A stretch of DNA of 64,000 nt from an uncultured Sphingomonadaceae bacterium. Its GTDB lineage: Bacteria; Pseudomonadota; Alphaproteobacteria; Sphingomonadales; Sphingomonadaceae. The notes beneath the pieces are model-generated. The model was not told where the DNA came from, made no database searches, and worked only from the letters and a program-made list of their open reading frames with translations. Each line of letters begins with the position of its first letter. The first letter of the stretch is position 1. The stretch is from contig CANLQI010000001.1 of the NCBI GenBank assembly GCA_947493325.1, positions 1,689,375-1,753,374 on the forward strand, given 5' to 3'. This document shows, piece after piece, positions 1 through 9,363 of the stretch. The translations under genes and the position numbers were made by a program.

Positions 1-592
1 GAATTGCGCCAATATCCTCGCCTAGCGCTTCACGATAGCGCAGATGGGCAGAGCGGGCGAGTGTATCGACCTGTCCGCCCGCATCATTGATGTAATATTC
101 GCGCACCACTTTATGCCCCGCAAATTCGAGCAGCGAAGCAAGCGCGTCACCAACCACGGCGCCGCGGACATGACCCATGTGCATCGGACCAGTGGGGTTG
201 GCAGAAACATATTCAACATTGACGGTGCGGCCCGCGCCCATATCGGACCGGCCATAATCCGGCCCCAGCCGCGCAATTTCGGCAAGTCCGGCGATCCAGC
301 ACGAATCGCTAAGGCGCAGGTTGATAAACCCGGGCCCGGCAATTTCGGCAGCCTTTACTTCTTCGATTTTTTCCAACTCTGCGGCAATTTGGACGGCCAA
401 TGCACGCGGGTTCGTTTTGGCCTGCCGCGCCAATACCATGGCGGCATTGGTGGCAAGATCGCCATGTGCAGCATCACGCGGAGGTTCTACGGTCACGCCC
501 GCACGCACAGTCTGCGCGGGCAATTCTCCGGCGGCAACCAGCGCATCCAGCGCGCTGTCTACATGGGCGGCAAAACGGCTGTAAATAGTCAC
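1..592 (-). CDS. argS: Arginyl-tRNA synthetase, N-terminal part (cut by window edge)
   Basis: Charges tRNA-Arg with arginine in the cytoplasm. Only the first 197 codons are present; the gene runs off the left edge. The translation begins [15 protein letters not shown] from a GTG at 592, because both nearby upstream ATGs run into stops within a few codons. The class I signature is visible as [16 protein letters not shown] (HMGH is the HIGH motif), followed by the [10 protein letters not shown] segment typical of ArgS. The N-terminal additional domain that contacts the tRNA D-loop precedes it. Identification is firm; the GTG start is the best available choice. Confidence 0.93.
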   Translation of the reverse strand, partial: MTIYSRFAAHVDSALDALVAAGELPAQTVRAGVTVEPPRDAAHGDLATNAAMVLARQAKTNPRALAVQIAAELEKIEEVKAAEIAGPGFINLRLSDSCWIAGLAEIARLGPDYGRSDMGAGRTVNVEYVSANPTGPMHMGHVRGAVVGDALASLLEFAGHKVVREYYINDAGGQVDTLARSAHLRYREALGEDIGAI

Positions 593-721
593 GTAATCAT
601 CCTGACATAGATCAATAGCAAACCATGCGAAAAGGCTGGTCCGGTCCGTTCCACGTCTAGCCCATGTCCCTCGCAGGGGAAAGAGGTAGTATTATCTTAA
701 TGATATGAAACGGGAACGCGA

Positions 722-1375
722 TTAACGCGTGACGTTATATTGCAGCTGGTCACCCGAAAGCTGGAATCCGACCAGCAATTCAAAACTGGTACGGGCCAGC
801 GCCGCACGCACCGCAGGATCGGACAACGGGTCTACTGCCGCATCAACATCGCCGCTTTTACGCTTGCGCGTGATTTTTTCGCGGATATCGGCGGGAAGCG
901 TTGCCGCGGCCTTGTCGATATAGGCTGCACCTTTGCCCTGTGCCTGCGCACGGTAAGCACCGTCAGCAAAATTCAGCGTGACAGAGCCGATGCGTTTGGA
1001 CACAACCGACGTGCCGCCGCGCACTACGGTGGAGAAAAAAGGCAGTGTCACCTGCCGCGCGCCGCTTGCATTTGTGCGGCGGGCCTGCACATCAAATGTG
1101 GCGACAGCGTAGATTTTTTCGGCTTGGTCATTGCATGCACTGCGCAGGTTAGTAACATTCGCCACAACATCAATCGCGCTCGCGTCCGTGCTGTTTGCCG
1201 GATTGAACAGCGTTATGTCGCCTGTGTAATCGGGAATAGCGACAGATGGGCAGGCCGATAATGTCGAAGTAATTCCTACGCCCTGGTCCACACGTATCTC
1301 GTTGTCGGAAGCACAACCGCCCAAAACCAGCAGCGATGTCGCAATAAGAATGGATTTTGCGCGTAATGTCATCAT
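722..1375 (-). CDS. Putative outer-membrane lipoprotein, unknown function
   Basis: A 217-residue protein with a short positively charged start, a hydrophobic stretch and the lipobox LVLGGC, so it should be lipidated at Cys21 and sit in the envelope. The rest is a soluble domain with no catalytic motif I recognise, and it ends in a basic/acidic segment (TRKRKSGDVD) and a hydrophobic tail. Two consecutive ATGs (1375, 1372) are possible starts; a GAAGGA-like Shine-Dalgarno lies upstream. It is divergent from ispH across about 120 bases that must hold both promoters. I believe it is a sphingomonad-conserved lipoprotein, but I cannot assign a role. Confidence 0.8.
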   Translation of the reverse strand: MMTLRAKSILIATSLLVLGGCASDNEIRVDQGVGITSTLSACPSVAIPDYTGDITLFNPANSTDASAIDVVANVTNLRSACNDQAEKIYAVATFDVQARRTNASGARQVTLPFFSTVVRGGTSVVSKRIGSVTLNFADGAYRAQAQGKGAAYIDKAAATLPADIREKITRKRKSGDVDAAVDPLSDPAVRAALARTSFELLVGFQLSGDQLQYNVTR

Positions 1376-1496
1376 AATCTCGACTTTTCCTTCAATAGGT
1401 GTTTATTGGCTTCATATCCGCCCCATATGGGAAGCGCAACGCCTGTCATTACTATCGCAGGCTGAATATACTGGGTAAAATGAACGGTAACCGAAT

Positions 1497-2444
1497 ATGA
1501 AACAGCATCTTCAGCTTTTAATTGCCGCACCGCGCGGGTTTTGCGCAGGCGTGGACCGGGCGATTGATATTGTCGAAATCGCGCTGCAGAAATATGGCGC
1601 ACCTGTCTATGTGCGTCACGAAATCGTCCATAACAAATATGTTGTCGACAGCCTGAAGGCCAAAGGTGCCATATTTGTCGAAGAGCTGGACAAGGTGCCA
1701 GACGATGCACCTGTGGTGTTTTCCGCGCACGGGGTACCCAAGGCAGTGCCGCACAAAGCGGCAGAGCGCGGCCTGACCTATGTAGATGCCACCTGCCCGC
1801 TGGTTTCCAAAGTGCACCGTCAGGCGGAGCGGCAGGTGGAAGCAGGACGGCATATCATTTTCATTGGCCATGAAGGCCATCCTGAAGTCATCGGTACATT
1901 CGGCCAAGTGGACGCGGGTCAGATGACTCTGGTCGAAACCCCCGAAGATGTGGCAGCGCTCAATCCCGATGATCCCACTAATCTGGCATTTTTGACGCAA
2001 ACCACGCTTTCTGTGGATGATACACGCGATGTGATAGAAGCTTTGAAAACACGCTTTCCCAATATTGTCGGACCGCGCGGTGAGGATATCTGTTACGCCA
2101 CATCCAACCGACAGGCCGCAGTCAAATCCATTGCTGCGTCCTGCGATTTCATGCTGGTGATAGGCGCCCCCAACAGCTCAAATTCGCTGCGCCTTGTGGA
2201 AGTGGCCGAACGGCAGGGTACCGATGCCAAACTAATCCAGCGGGCGGAAGAAATTGATTTTGAATGGTTTAAAGGCGTCGGCACTCTGGGGTTGACCGCG
2301 GGCGCATCCGCACCGGAAATACTCGTGCGTGAAGTGGTCGACAAACTTGCCACAAGATATGTAGTCCATGAAGAAACAGTCACATCAGCGGTAGAAAAAA
2401 TGGTGTTCAAATTGCCCCGCGAATTGACGGCTGATATGGCCTGA
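1497..2444 (+). CDS. ispH: 4-hydroxy-3-methylbut-2-enyl diphosphate reductase
   Basis: Last step of the non-mevalonate (MEP) isoprenoid pathway: reduces HMBPP to IPP and DMAPP with a [4Fe-4S] cluster in the cytoplasm. At 315 residues it is of normal family length. The three cluster cysteines are visible as C16 (APRGFCAG), C100 (DATCPLV) and C199 ([12 protein letters not shown]), and substrate-binding segments such as GHEGHPEV are present. It is the first gene of a tight operon: its TGA overlaps the thrB ATG by one base. The divergent lipoprotein gene lies upstream. Confidence 0.97.
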   Translation: MKQHLQLLIAAPRGFCAGVDRAIDIVEIALQKYGAPVYVRHEIVHNKYVVDSLKAKGAIFVEELDKVPDDAPVVFSAHGVPKAVPHKAAERGLTYVDATCPLVSKVHRQAERQVEAGRHIIFIGHEGHPEVIGTFGQVDAGQMTLVETPEDVAALNPDDPTNLAFLTQTTLSVDDTRDVIEALKTRFPNIVGPRGEDICYATSNRQAAVKSIAASCDFMLVIGAPNSSNSLRLVEVAERQGTDAKLIQRAEEIDFEWFKGVGTLGLTAGASAPEILVREVVDKLATRYVVHEETVTSAVEKMVFKLPRELTADMA

Positions 2445-3403
2445 TGGCAGTTTATACGCAGGTCAGTGCGGAAAGCATGGCGCGGTTTCTGGCGCGCTAT
2501 GACGCCGGTGAATTGCGCAGTTTCAAGGGCATTGCCGAGGGCGTCGAGAATAGCAATTATCTGGTTGAAACCAGCACTGGCCGATTCATTTTGACATTGT
2601 ACGAAAAGCGCGTCGACCCTGCGGACCTGCCATTCTTTATGGCTCTGCTCGACCATCTGGCGGACAAAGGCCTGCCTGTGCCGCGCGCGATCAAGGATAA
2701 AGATGGTCAGCAATTGCAGAAACTGGAAGGCCGCGCTGCTTGCTTAATCGAATTTCTGGAGGGCGTCTCGGTAACACAGCCTTTACCTGAACAGGCGCTG
2801 GCTACCGGCACTGCATTGGCTGACCTCCACAGCGCTGCGGAAGATTTTTCCAAAAACCGTCATAACGACATGGGTATCGAAAGCTGGCACGAACTGTCGC
2901 AAAACTGCGGTGATAGTCTCGCGGACATTGATGCCAGCCTGTCCGGACTCGTGAAAAGCGAGCTTGCCTATCTGGATGCAAACTGGCCCCGGGACTTGCC
3001 CCAATCAGTCATTCACGCTGATCTCTTTCCCGATAATGTGTTGATGATAGACAATAATGTCACCGGCCTGATCGACTTTTACTTCTCATGCACTGACAGC
3101 CGTGCCTATGATCTGGCTGTGACGCATGCAGCATGGTGTTTCACGTCGGATGGCAAGGCGTTTGACCGCGATGTTTCAAATGCGCTCATCAACGGATACC
3201 GCGATTATTTCAGACAGAGCGAAGCGGAAATATATGCCATGCCGGTGCTCGCGCGTGGGGCCGCACTTCGCTTCACACTCAGCCGCGCCTATGACTGGAT
3301 CAACACACCGGCAGATGCGATGGTAACCCGCAAAGACCCGATGGCTTTTGCCCGGCGGCTGGAATTCTACCGCAACCCCAGAAATGCAGTGATATTTGCA
3401 TGA
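2444..3403 (+). CDS. thrB: Homoserine kinase (APH-fold, alphaproteobacterial type)
   Basis: Phosphorylates L-homoserine with ATP, on the way to threonine. This is the aminoglycoside-phosphotransferase-fold ThrB of alphaproteobacteria and pseudomonads, not the GHMP kinase of E. coli. Visible family marks are the N-terminal ENSNYLVET nucleotide-binding region, the catalytic-loop segment [12 protein letters not shown] and the metal-binding LIDFYFSC. Length (319 residues) is normal. It is translationally coupled to ispH (TGATG) upstream and rnhA (ATGA) downstream, an order common in alphaproteobacteria. Confidence 0.95.
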   Translation: MAVYTQVSAESMARFLARYDAGELRSFKGIAEGVENSNYLVETSTGRFILTLYEKRVDPADLPFFMALLDHLADKGLPVPRAIKDKDGQQLQKLEGRAACLIEFLEGVSVTQPLPEQALATGTALADLHSAAEDFSKNRHNDMGIESWHELSQNCGDSLADIDASLSGLVKSELAYLDANWPRDLPQSVIHADLFPDNVLMIDNNVTGLIDFYFSCTDSRAYDLAVTHAAWCFTSDGKAFDRDVSNALINGYRDYFRQSEAEIYAMPVLARGAALRFTLSRAYDWINTPADAMVTRKDPMAFARRLEFYRNPRNAVIFA

Positions 3404-3882
3404 GCAAAACAGTGGAAATTGCCACCGACGGTGCGTGCAAAGGCAATCCCGGCCCCGGCGGCTGGGGCGCGCTGATCCGCTATGGGACGCATGAAAAGGA
3501 AATTTCCGGCGGCGAACCGGACACAACCAACAACCGCATGGAATTAATGGCCGCAATACGCGCGCTTCAGACATTGAAACGCCCATGCCGCGTTATATTG
3601 TCGACTGACAGCAGCTATGTGAAAGACGGCATCACCAAATGGATTTTCGGTTGGCAGAAAAACGGCTGGAAAACAGCCGCGAAAAAGCCTGTCAAAAACG
3701 CGGATTTATGGCAGGAATTGCTGCAAGCCATTGCGCCGCATGACATTGAATGGAAATGGGTCAAGGGCCATGCGGGCGACCCGGATAACGAGCGCGCCGA
3801 CACGCTGGCCAGCGACGCCGCATTGGCCATTGCAAATGGGGCCATTGCAAATGGGGCCATTACCGGCGGCGGCGCTGATTAG
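3400..3882 (+). CDS. rnhA: Ribonuclease HI
   Basis: Endonuclease that removes the RNA strand of RNA-DNA hybrids during replication and R-loop clearance. The catalytic carboxylates are in place: D10 ([15 protein letters not shown]), E48 (NNRMEL), D70 (LSTDSSYV) and D134 (NERADTLA), with His124 in KGHAG. The 160-residue protein is slightly longer than E. coli RNase HI because of a low-complexity C-terminal tail, [18 protein letters not shown], made by a tandem DNA duplication. It overlaps the thrB stop by four bases and converges with the YegP-like gene nine bases downstream. Confidence 0.96.
   Translation: MSKTVEIATDGACKGNPGPGGWGALIRYGTHEKEISGGEPDTTNNRMELMAAIRALQTLKRPCRVILSTDSSYVKDGITKWIFGWQKNGWKTAAKKPVKNADLWQELLQAIAPHDIEWKWVKGHAGDPDNERADTLASDAALAIANGAIANGAITGGGAD
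3826..3855 (+). repeat. 15-bp tandem duplication in rnhA 3' end
   Basis: The unit gccattgcaaatggg occurs twice in a row, with a third truncated start following. It stays in frame and encodes AIANG twice, lengthening the non-conserved tail of RNase HI. It looks like a replication-slippage duplication. Confidence 0.85.
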
Positions 3883-3891
3883 GTGATTTGA

Positions 3892-4068
3892 TCAGCTATT
3901 GTCGACCGTGTCGGCGCCGGGGCCGTTCTTTTTGATGGAATCAATGGCGTTCTGCGCGCCCGCTTTGTTGGAATAACCCTCTGTCGAGAACATGACTTCC
4001 TCGTTATATTTGAAACGAACCCGAAATTCGCCTGCCTTGTCTTTGTAGATTTCGAAATGATGTCCCAT
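3892..4068 (-). CDS. YegP-like DUF1508 small protein
   Basis: A 58-residue protein beginning MGHHFEIYKDKAGEFRVRF, with the DUF1508 pattern of a short beta-hairpin unit (F-I-Y-K-D... G-E-F-R-V-R-F... STEGY-x-N-K-x-G-A-x-N-A-I-D-S-I-K-K-N). Proteins of this family carry one or two such repeats; this one has one. Function is unknown. The start is supported by an AGGAG Shine-Dalgarno about six bases upstream of ATG 4068. A longer overlapping reading frame on the same strand is a shadow. It converges with rnhA. Confidence 0.85.
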   Translation of the reverse strand: MGHHFEIYKDKAGEFRVRFKYNEEVMFSTEGYSNKAGAQNAIDSIKKNGPGADTVDNS

Positions 4069-4166
4069 TTTTCTCTCCTCGTGATGTTGAATATCAGATC
4101 ATATCCTAACAATCTGGACGCTATTATCCTAGCGTGGAAGCTGTAAAAACATGCATATTTTTGGGG

Positions 4167-5282
4167 TTATGCACAAAAACGTGATGGCGCATAAAGATCC
4201 GCATCAATTTGAACGATCATGGCATCCGCGGGCTGTCCCAATATCTGCGCGCGCGCGAGTTTTGCGGCGGCCGGTGCTGTCTGGATGCCAAAGCCGCCCT
4301 GCCCGGCAAACCAGTAAAATTGCGGGCTATCCACATCAAAACCATATACCGGCAGACGGTCAGGCGCGAAGGAACGCAGGCCCGCCCATGATTTTTCCAG
4401 TTTGACGATATCCCAGTCCACCACATTTTGAAACTGGTCGATCGCGCGCGCGATATCGAGCTCCTCCGGCGCGGCATCCCCCGCCGGCGCAGCGGTTTCG
4501 TCATGCGGGCTGAGCCACAGCCGCCCGCTTTCAGGCTTGAAATAGAAATGCCCGCTTATATCCAAAACCAGCGGCAGATCAGGCGGCACAGGCGGTGCCA
4601 CCTGCAACTGCAATACTGTACGGCGATAGGGTGTGATGCCCAGCGGGGCGATGGCTGCCATTTTTGCAACGTCGTCTGCCCATGCACCTGCCGCATTGAT
4701 CAGCATATCAGCGGTCACATGCCTGCCGCCAATATACAGCAACCACCGGTCATTCACGAATTCGGCGTGCTGCAGCGGCGTGCGCGTGGCTATCTCCACC
4801 CCCTGCGCGCGCGCGTGATTTAGATATCCCTGATGCACACCCGCCACGTCAATGTCGCAGCAATCAGGCTCCATCACGCCATGCTGATAATCTTCCCGGA
4901 TGCCTGCAACATGCTGTTCAAGCACGGGCCGGTTCACTTCAAATATATGCGTGCCAGTCCCCGCAAAGGTGTGGCAGAAATTCTCAAGAGCTGCCTTATC
5001 CGCCGACTTGCCGATCGTCAGCGCCCCCCGGCTGGTGAGCAGGTTGTGCGCGCTGATATGCCCTGGCGGATTCGCAAACCATGGCCCGGATGCACTGGTG
5101 AGCGGCTGCACCTGAGGCCCGCCATAGCTTTCCGTCCAAAAGGCAGCCGAGCGCCCGGTGCTATGATAACCCGGAAATTCCTCACGCTCCGCCAATAGGA
5201 CTTTCGCGTCGCCACCAAGTTCAGAGGCGAGACTCGCCCCGGCAATACCCGCGCCGATAATGACGATGTCGAAATCGCTCAT
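4167..5282 (-). CDS. FAD-dependent D-amino-acid dehydrogenase (D-arginine dehydrogenase-like)
   Basis: A 371-residue DAO-fold flavoprotein, probably oxidising a D-amino acid (D-arginine in the best-known relative, DauA) to a 2-oxo acid. The N-terminal Rossmann motif is IVIIGAGIAGAS. It is followed by PGYHSTGRSAAFWTESYG, a segment strongly resembling DauA, and later WLLYIG...INAAGAWAD and the C-terminal FAD contact FYWFAGQGGFGIQTAPA. There is no signal peptide. It shares an ATGA overlap with the alpha/beta hydrolase gene upstream, so the two are cotranscribed. The substrate is inferred from family resemblance only; glycine or other D-amino acids are possible. Confidence 0.82.
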   Translation of the reverse strand: MSDFDIVIIGAGIAGASLASELGGDAKVLLAEREEFPGYHSTGRSAAFWTESYGGPQVQPLTSASGPWFANPPGHISAHNLLTSRGALTIGKSADKAALENFCHTFAGTGTHIFEVNRPVLEQHVAGIREDYQHGVMEPDCCDIDVAGVHQGYLNHARAQGVEIATRTPLQHAEFVNDRWLLYIGGRHVTADMLINAAGAWADDVAKMAAIAPLGITPYRRTVLQLQVAPPVPPDLPLVLDISGHFYFKPESGRLWLSPHDETAAPAGDAAPEELDIARAIDQFQNVVDWDIVKLEKSWAGLRSFAPDRLPVYGFDVDSPQFYWFAGQGGFGIQTAPAAAKLARAQILGQPADAMIVQIDADLYAPSRFCA

Positions 5283-6313
5283 TCCCGGTGATGCGCCACA
5301 GCGGGCACTGCCCTGTCCAGAAATGCATCAATACCCGTCAGCGCCTTGTCCCGCACCGCATCGACTTCGCGCAAGATTTCATGCGCAGCTTCTTCGCCGA
5401 ATTCCAGCATTTCCGCGCGCGGCATCCGCTCTACGGCTTCCTCAATATTGCGGTGCCGCACCAGTTCATCTGCAGAGGTTGCTACCACATAGACGGGCAC
5501 CTCAACGCCTTCCCATTGCCCGGGCCCGCGAATAAACCGCGCCGATGCATAGGCGCGTTCGACCCACGTCCAGCTCGCCGGGCCCATCACCAGTTCGGGA
5601 CGTTTGCCCCACCAGAATAATTCATCGGCATAACGGTCATCATCATTGGTGAGCAGGCTCTGGCGAATTTCCAGCGGTGAAGCAGGCTTTTCACTCACTT
5701 TCCAGGCAGGCCGCTTTGGATCACCTAGCCGTTTCATGATCCGCGTGATAAAATGGCCAATGGGCAGCGGCAAATTCAAACCGCGCATGCCCAGCATCGG
5801 GGCGATCAATATCGCCGCATCTGCATCCGCCGCCTTTTCTATCAAAGCGCGTGCGACCAGATGCCCGCCCATGGAATGCCCCATGATGACGTGCGGCCCC
5901 GGCGTGCTGGCTTTCCAACGTGCGAAGAAATAACGCAAATCCTGAATCCAGACCGAAAAATCCTCGATATGACCAACATATTGCGAATCGGTCATCCGTC
6001 CGGAACCCGCCTGGCCGCGCCAGTCCGAAGCGGTGATATTCCAGCCGTTTTCATGAAAATGTGCGAAAGTTTCCAGATATTTTTCGTATAAATCACCGCG
6101 TCCCGGCATGAATAATATGGAACCGCGCGGGCTTGCCCCCGCTGACAGGTCGGTCCGCCAGTCGAAACGGCGGATGTTCCAGCCATCTTCGGCCTGCCAG
6201 TAAGTTTCCTCGGCACCTTGCGGAATCGCCCTGCGATCAAATGCTTTTGTATCCGTCACGGCCTGTGCAACTTGTTCGCGTGCCAAGAATCCATCCTTTT
6301 CATGGGTAACCAT
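5279..6313 (-). CDS. Alpha/beta hydrolase, lysophospholipase-like
   Basis: A 344-residue serine hydrolase with the nucleophile elbow GHSMGGH, an upstream oxyanion region (ILFMPGRGDLYEKY) and a late Asp/His pair (ATSADELV..., EEAAHEILRE). The pattern resembles PldB/monoacylglycerol-lipase-type Hydrolase_4 proteins. No signal peptide is apparent, so it probably acts in the cytosol. Start taken as ATG 6313; an adjacent TTG at 6316 is a weaker choice. It is first in a two-gene unit with the D-amino-acid dehydrogenase and divergent from cpaA, 53 bases away. The true substrate cannot be told. Confidence 0.82.
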   Translation of the reverse strand: MVTHEKDGFLAREQVAQAVTDTKAFDRRAIPQGAEETYWQAEDGWNIRRFDWRTDLSAGASPRGSILFMPGRGDLYEKYLETFAHFHENGWNITASDWRGQAGSGRMTDSQYVGHIEDFSVWIQDLRYFFARWKASTPGPHVIMGHSMGGHLVARALIEKAADADAAILIAPMLGMRGLNLPLPIGHFITRIMKRLGDPKRPAWKVSEKPASPLEIRQSLLTNDDDRYADELFWWGKRPELVMGPASWTWVERAYASARFIRGPGQWEGVEVPVYVVATSADELVRHRNIEEAVERMPRAEMLEFGEEAAHEILREVDAVRDKALTGIDAFLDRAVPAVAHHRE

Positions 6314-6366
6314 CAAATCTTCTTATGGTTACTATTTGGTAAGTCATCATCGCTATATCCTGCCTG

Positions 6367-6843
6367 ATGACAGGAGAAAATCTTACTTACGTGCTGTTGG
6401 CGGGCTTGGCAATCGGGCTGTTGCATGCGGCCTATACCGATATCAAGCGCCGCGAGATCGAACATTATCTCAATGCCGCGATTGCGCTCAGCGCACCATT
6501 ATTGTGGTGGGCAACGGGCATGGCAATCTGGCCGGATATAGCCATTCAGATCGGTCTGGCATTCGGCATTTTTGCATTTTTCATTCTACTGCAAATTATC
6601 GGCGCAATGGGCGGCGGCGATGTCAAATTGCTGGGCGCATTGGCGTTATGGTTTCCATGGGAAACAATGGTGATGCTTATCATCATCATGTCAATCATCG
6701 GTGGGCTGTTAACGCTGTTTATGGCGATGGTGCATAAAATCAGGAGATCGCCGGGAAAGCTGGAGATTCCATATGGGATTGCCATTGCGTCTGCCGGAAT
6801 CTGGGTCATCGCCGAACGATATATTAACCATTTTACCTCATAA
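6367..6843 (+). CDS. cpaA: Prepilin peptidase of the Tad/Flp pilus (A24 family)
   Basis: Membrane aspartic protease that trims the leader of Flp pilin and pseudopilins. The 158-residue protein is the short, non-methylating type common to Tad systems. It is almost entirely transmembrane, with the two catalytic aspartates in YTDIKRREI (D25) and MGGGDVKLLG (D85). It opens the pilus operon; 41 bases separate it from cpaB. The pilin it would process is not encoded in this window. Confidence 0.93.
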   Translation: MTGENLTYVLLAGLAIGLLHAAYTDIKRREIEHYLNAAIALSAPLLWWATGMAIWPDIAIQIGLAFGIFAFFILLQIIGAMGGGDVKLLGALALWFPWETMVMLIIIMSIIGGLLTLFMAMVHKIRRSPGKLEIPYGIAIASAGIWVIAERYINHFTS

Positions 6844-6884
6844 GGGTCTTCATCAAACAAATTTGCCTGGAGGCACCAAACCAA

Positions 6885-7919
6885 ATGGATAAGAAGAAGA
6901 TGATTTTGCTGGTAGGCGCGCTCGTCATTGCGATAGGCACGGCGTGGCTGGCAAAAACCATGTTTTCAGATGCGACCGCTTCGCAAGCGAAAGCCACAGA
7001 AGCACCCGCAATCATTGGTCCCAAGGTATTGGTGGCCTCGCGCTCGCTGCCCGTGGGCACGATTATTACGCCGGACAGTTTTTCCTTTCAGCCATGGCCT
7101 GCAGATCTGGTTGAAAAAGCATATTATGTAAGCGGTGAGACCGATCAGTCATTATTGATTGGTACTGTCGTGCGCTATCCCATTACAGCGGGTCAGCCGC
7201 TGACACAGGGAGCCATCGTGCATCCCGGTGATCGCGGTTTTCTGGCCGCGGCGCTCGGCCCCGGAATGCGTGCAGTTACAGTTCCCGTGTCCGCCCGCAC
7301 AGGCGTTGCCGGTTTTGTGTTTCCAGGCGACCGTGTCGATCTGGTGCTGACACAAAGCGTGGCAGGTGACGACGGCCCGCCGCTCAAAGCATCGGAAACG
7401 ATCATCCGCAACCTGCGCGTACTTGCCACCGACCAGCGTGTAAATGCACTTGATGAACAGAATAAGTCAGTCGTGCAGACTTTCAGCACAGTGACGGTCG
7501 AGGCCACTCCAAAACTGGCCGAGAAAATCGCCGTGGCGCAGACCATCGGCACATTGAGCCTGTCACTGCGCTCAATCGCCGATAATGAAGCCGAGTTGGA
7601 GCGTGCCATTGCATCCGGCGATATTGAAATGCCCGATACAGACGATCCGGACGCTGAAGAAAAGTTTCTCAGAACCCTGGCGAGCCGTCCGGTCGACACG
7701 GACAGTTCCTATTCCACCGGCGCAGACGTATCGCGCTTTCAGCGCCGTTCCATGCCGCGCACCAATTCAGCCCCGCGCTCCGCACCTACGCCATCCCCAG
7801 CGCCTGTTTTCATCGAAACACCGGCAAGAGGTGCATCTGTTGCACCGCGTGCATACGGCCCAAGCGTGCGGGTGTCACGCGGCAAAGATGTGACCGTTGT
7901 TCCGGTTGGGGGAAATTAA
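6885..7919 (+). CDS. cpaB: Tad pilus assembly protein CpaB/RcpC
   Basis: Periplasmic protein anchored by one N-terminal membrane helix (about residues 5-24). It carries an SAF-type domain (VLVASRSLPVGTIITPDSF) followed by the RcpC domain (RAVTVPVSARTGVAGFVFPGDRVDLVLT). It probably helps stabilise the secretin in the periplasm. The C-terminal 70 residues are proline/serine/arginine-rich and look disordered. At 344 residues it is somewhat long for the family because of that tail. A GGAGG Shine-Dalgarno lies about 11 bases upstream. cpaC starts one base after its stop. Confidence 0.93.
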   Translation: MDKKKMILLVGALVIAIGTAWLAKTMFSDATASQAKATEAPAIIGPKVLVASRSLPVGTIITPDSFSFQPWPADLVEKAYYVSGETDQSLLIGTVVRYPITAGQPLTQGAIVHPGDRGFLAAALGPGMRAVTVPVSARTGVAGFVFPGDRVDLVLTQSVAGDDGPPLKASETIIRNLRVLATDQRVNALDEQNKSVVQTFSTVTVEATPKLAEKIAVAQTIGTLSLSLRSIADNEAELERAIASGDIEMPDTDDPDAEEKFLRTLASRPVDTDSSYSTGADVSRFQRRSMPRTNSAPRSAPTPSPAPVFIETPARGASVAPRAYGPSVRVSRGKDVTVVPVGGN

Positions 7920-7920
7920 T

Positions 7921-9363
7921 ATGATCACGGGAAAAACCATTAAAAGCTCCGTATGCGCAGCGATCGCGGTGGTGGCCACTTCGCTCTCCACATTACCTTC
8001 TGCACCGGCACTGGCGCAGGCGCAGATTGAAAAGCCCGGCGATGAAATCGTGCTGTCGGTAGGGCGCGGTCAGTTAATCAGCCTGCCATCCAACATGAGC
8101 GATCTGTTTATCGCCAATGAAGGCATTGCCGACGTTAAAGTCAAATCGAACAACCAGCTTTATGTATTTGGCAAAAGCAGCGGCGAGACATCAATTTATG
8201 CCAGCAATGCAAACGGTGCGGTCATCTATTCCGCGACAGTACGCGTCGGTGCAAATCTTGATTCAGTGGACCAGATGCTGGGCATCGCGATGCCTCAGGC
8301 GAAAATCACGGTGAACACCATGAACGGGCTGATATTGCTGACCGGGACAGTGGCCGCACCGGAAGATGGCGCAGAAGCCGAGCGGCTTGTGCAGGCGTTT
8401 GTGGGTGAAAATACACAGGTTGTCAGCCGGCTCCGCACCGCCACGCCCTTGCAGGTCAATTTACAGGTTCGCATTGCCGAAGTCAGCCGCACATTGGTCA
8501 AGGCGCTCGACGGCAATTTCACGACATCAGACAGCACTGGCGGTTTCGGCTTTGGTGCCATTCGCGGCCGTAATGCCGTCACTTTGGATGGCACAGGTGG
8601 CGGACAAGTCAACGGCAAGGAAGATGAGACCACCATTGGCGCGATTGCGCGCCTGTTCGGGCTGGATATCGGCCTTGCTTTCGACATGGGCGAGCAAGCG
8701 GGACTAGTGACAACATTGTCGCAGCCGAACCTGACAGCACTGTCCGGTGAAACAGCAGATTTCCTGGCCGGCGGCGAGTTTCCGATTCCGATTTCGCAAG
8801 GTCTGGGCACAACCACGGTTGAGTATCGCAACTTTGGCATTTCGCTGGCCTATACGCCAACTGTATTGTCCAACGGACGCATATCTATGCGTGTCAAACC
8901 TGAAGTATCGGAGCTTTCCTCTGCCGGGTCAGTAACGCTGAACGGCTTTGAAATTCCCGGCCTCACAATCCGGCGGGCGGAAACGACCGTAGAACTCGGT
9001 TCGGGCCAAAGCATGATGATAGCCGGGCTGCTGCGCAATAATGCACAGAGCGCGGTCGACAAGACACCGGGTCTTGGCGATGTCCCCATTCTTGGCAACC
9101 TGTTCAAATCACGCAATTACCGGCGCGGCGAGACAGAACTGGTCATTATCGTCACGCCCTATCTGGTGAAGCCCGTCAATGCCAATGACATTGCATTGCC
9201 AACCGACGGATTTCGCGCGCCCAATGATGCGCAGCAGCTTTTGCTGAACCAGCAAAGCGACGGCATAACTGGCGGCAACCGTCCGAAACCAACTGTGGAA
9301 AAGCCGCTGACGCCCGACAATGGCACATCCGAATTTACCAGCCCCGCCACAAGCGCCGAATGA
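7921..9363 (+). CDS. cpaC: Tad pilus secretin CpaC/RcpA
   Basis: Forms the outer-membrane channel for the Flp pilus. The order is a signal peptide (about residues 1-32, ending APALAQA), an N-terminal pilus/BON-like domain (SVGRGQLISLPSNMSDLFIAN) and a type II/III secretion secretin core with the conserved VPILGNLFKSRNY and ELVIIVTPYLVKP near the end. ATG 7921 is preferred: it gives a proper signal peptide and has a GGGGGA Shine-Dalgarno lying in the cpaB 3' end, whereas the frame opens a few codons earlier. The 480-residue length fits the family. Confidence 0.94.
   Translation: MITGKTIKSSVCAAIAVVATSLSTLPSAPALAQAQIEKPGDEIVLSVGRGQLISLPSNMSDLFIANEGIADVKVKSNNQLYVFGKSSGETSIYASNANGAVIYSATVRVGANLDSVDQMLGIAMPQAKITVNTMNGLILLTGTVAAPEDGAEAERLVQAFVGENTQVVSRLRTATPLQVNLQVRIAEVSRTLVKALDGNFTTSDSTGGFGFGAIRGRNAVTLDGTGGGQVNGKEDETTIGAIARLFGLDIGLAFDMGEQAGLVTTLSQPNLTALSGETADFLAGGEFPIPISQGLGTTTVEYRNFGISLAYTPTVLSNGRISMRVKPEVSELSSAGSVTLNGFEIPGLTIRRAETTVELGSGQSMMIAGLLRNNAQSAVDKTPGLGDVPILGNLFKSRNYRRGETELVIIVTPYLVKPVNANDIALPTDGFRAPNDAQQLLLNQQSDGITGGNRPKPTVEKPLTPDNGTSEFTSPATSAE

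Noticed and set aside
3879-4112. 77-codon minus-strand frame MLGYDLIFNITRR...
   Set aside because: It overlaps the YegP-like DUF1508 gene in another frame; the latter has a good Shine-Dalgarno and a recognisable family pattern.
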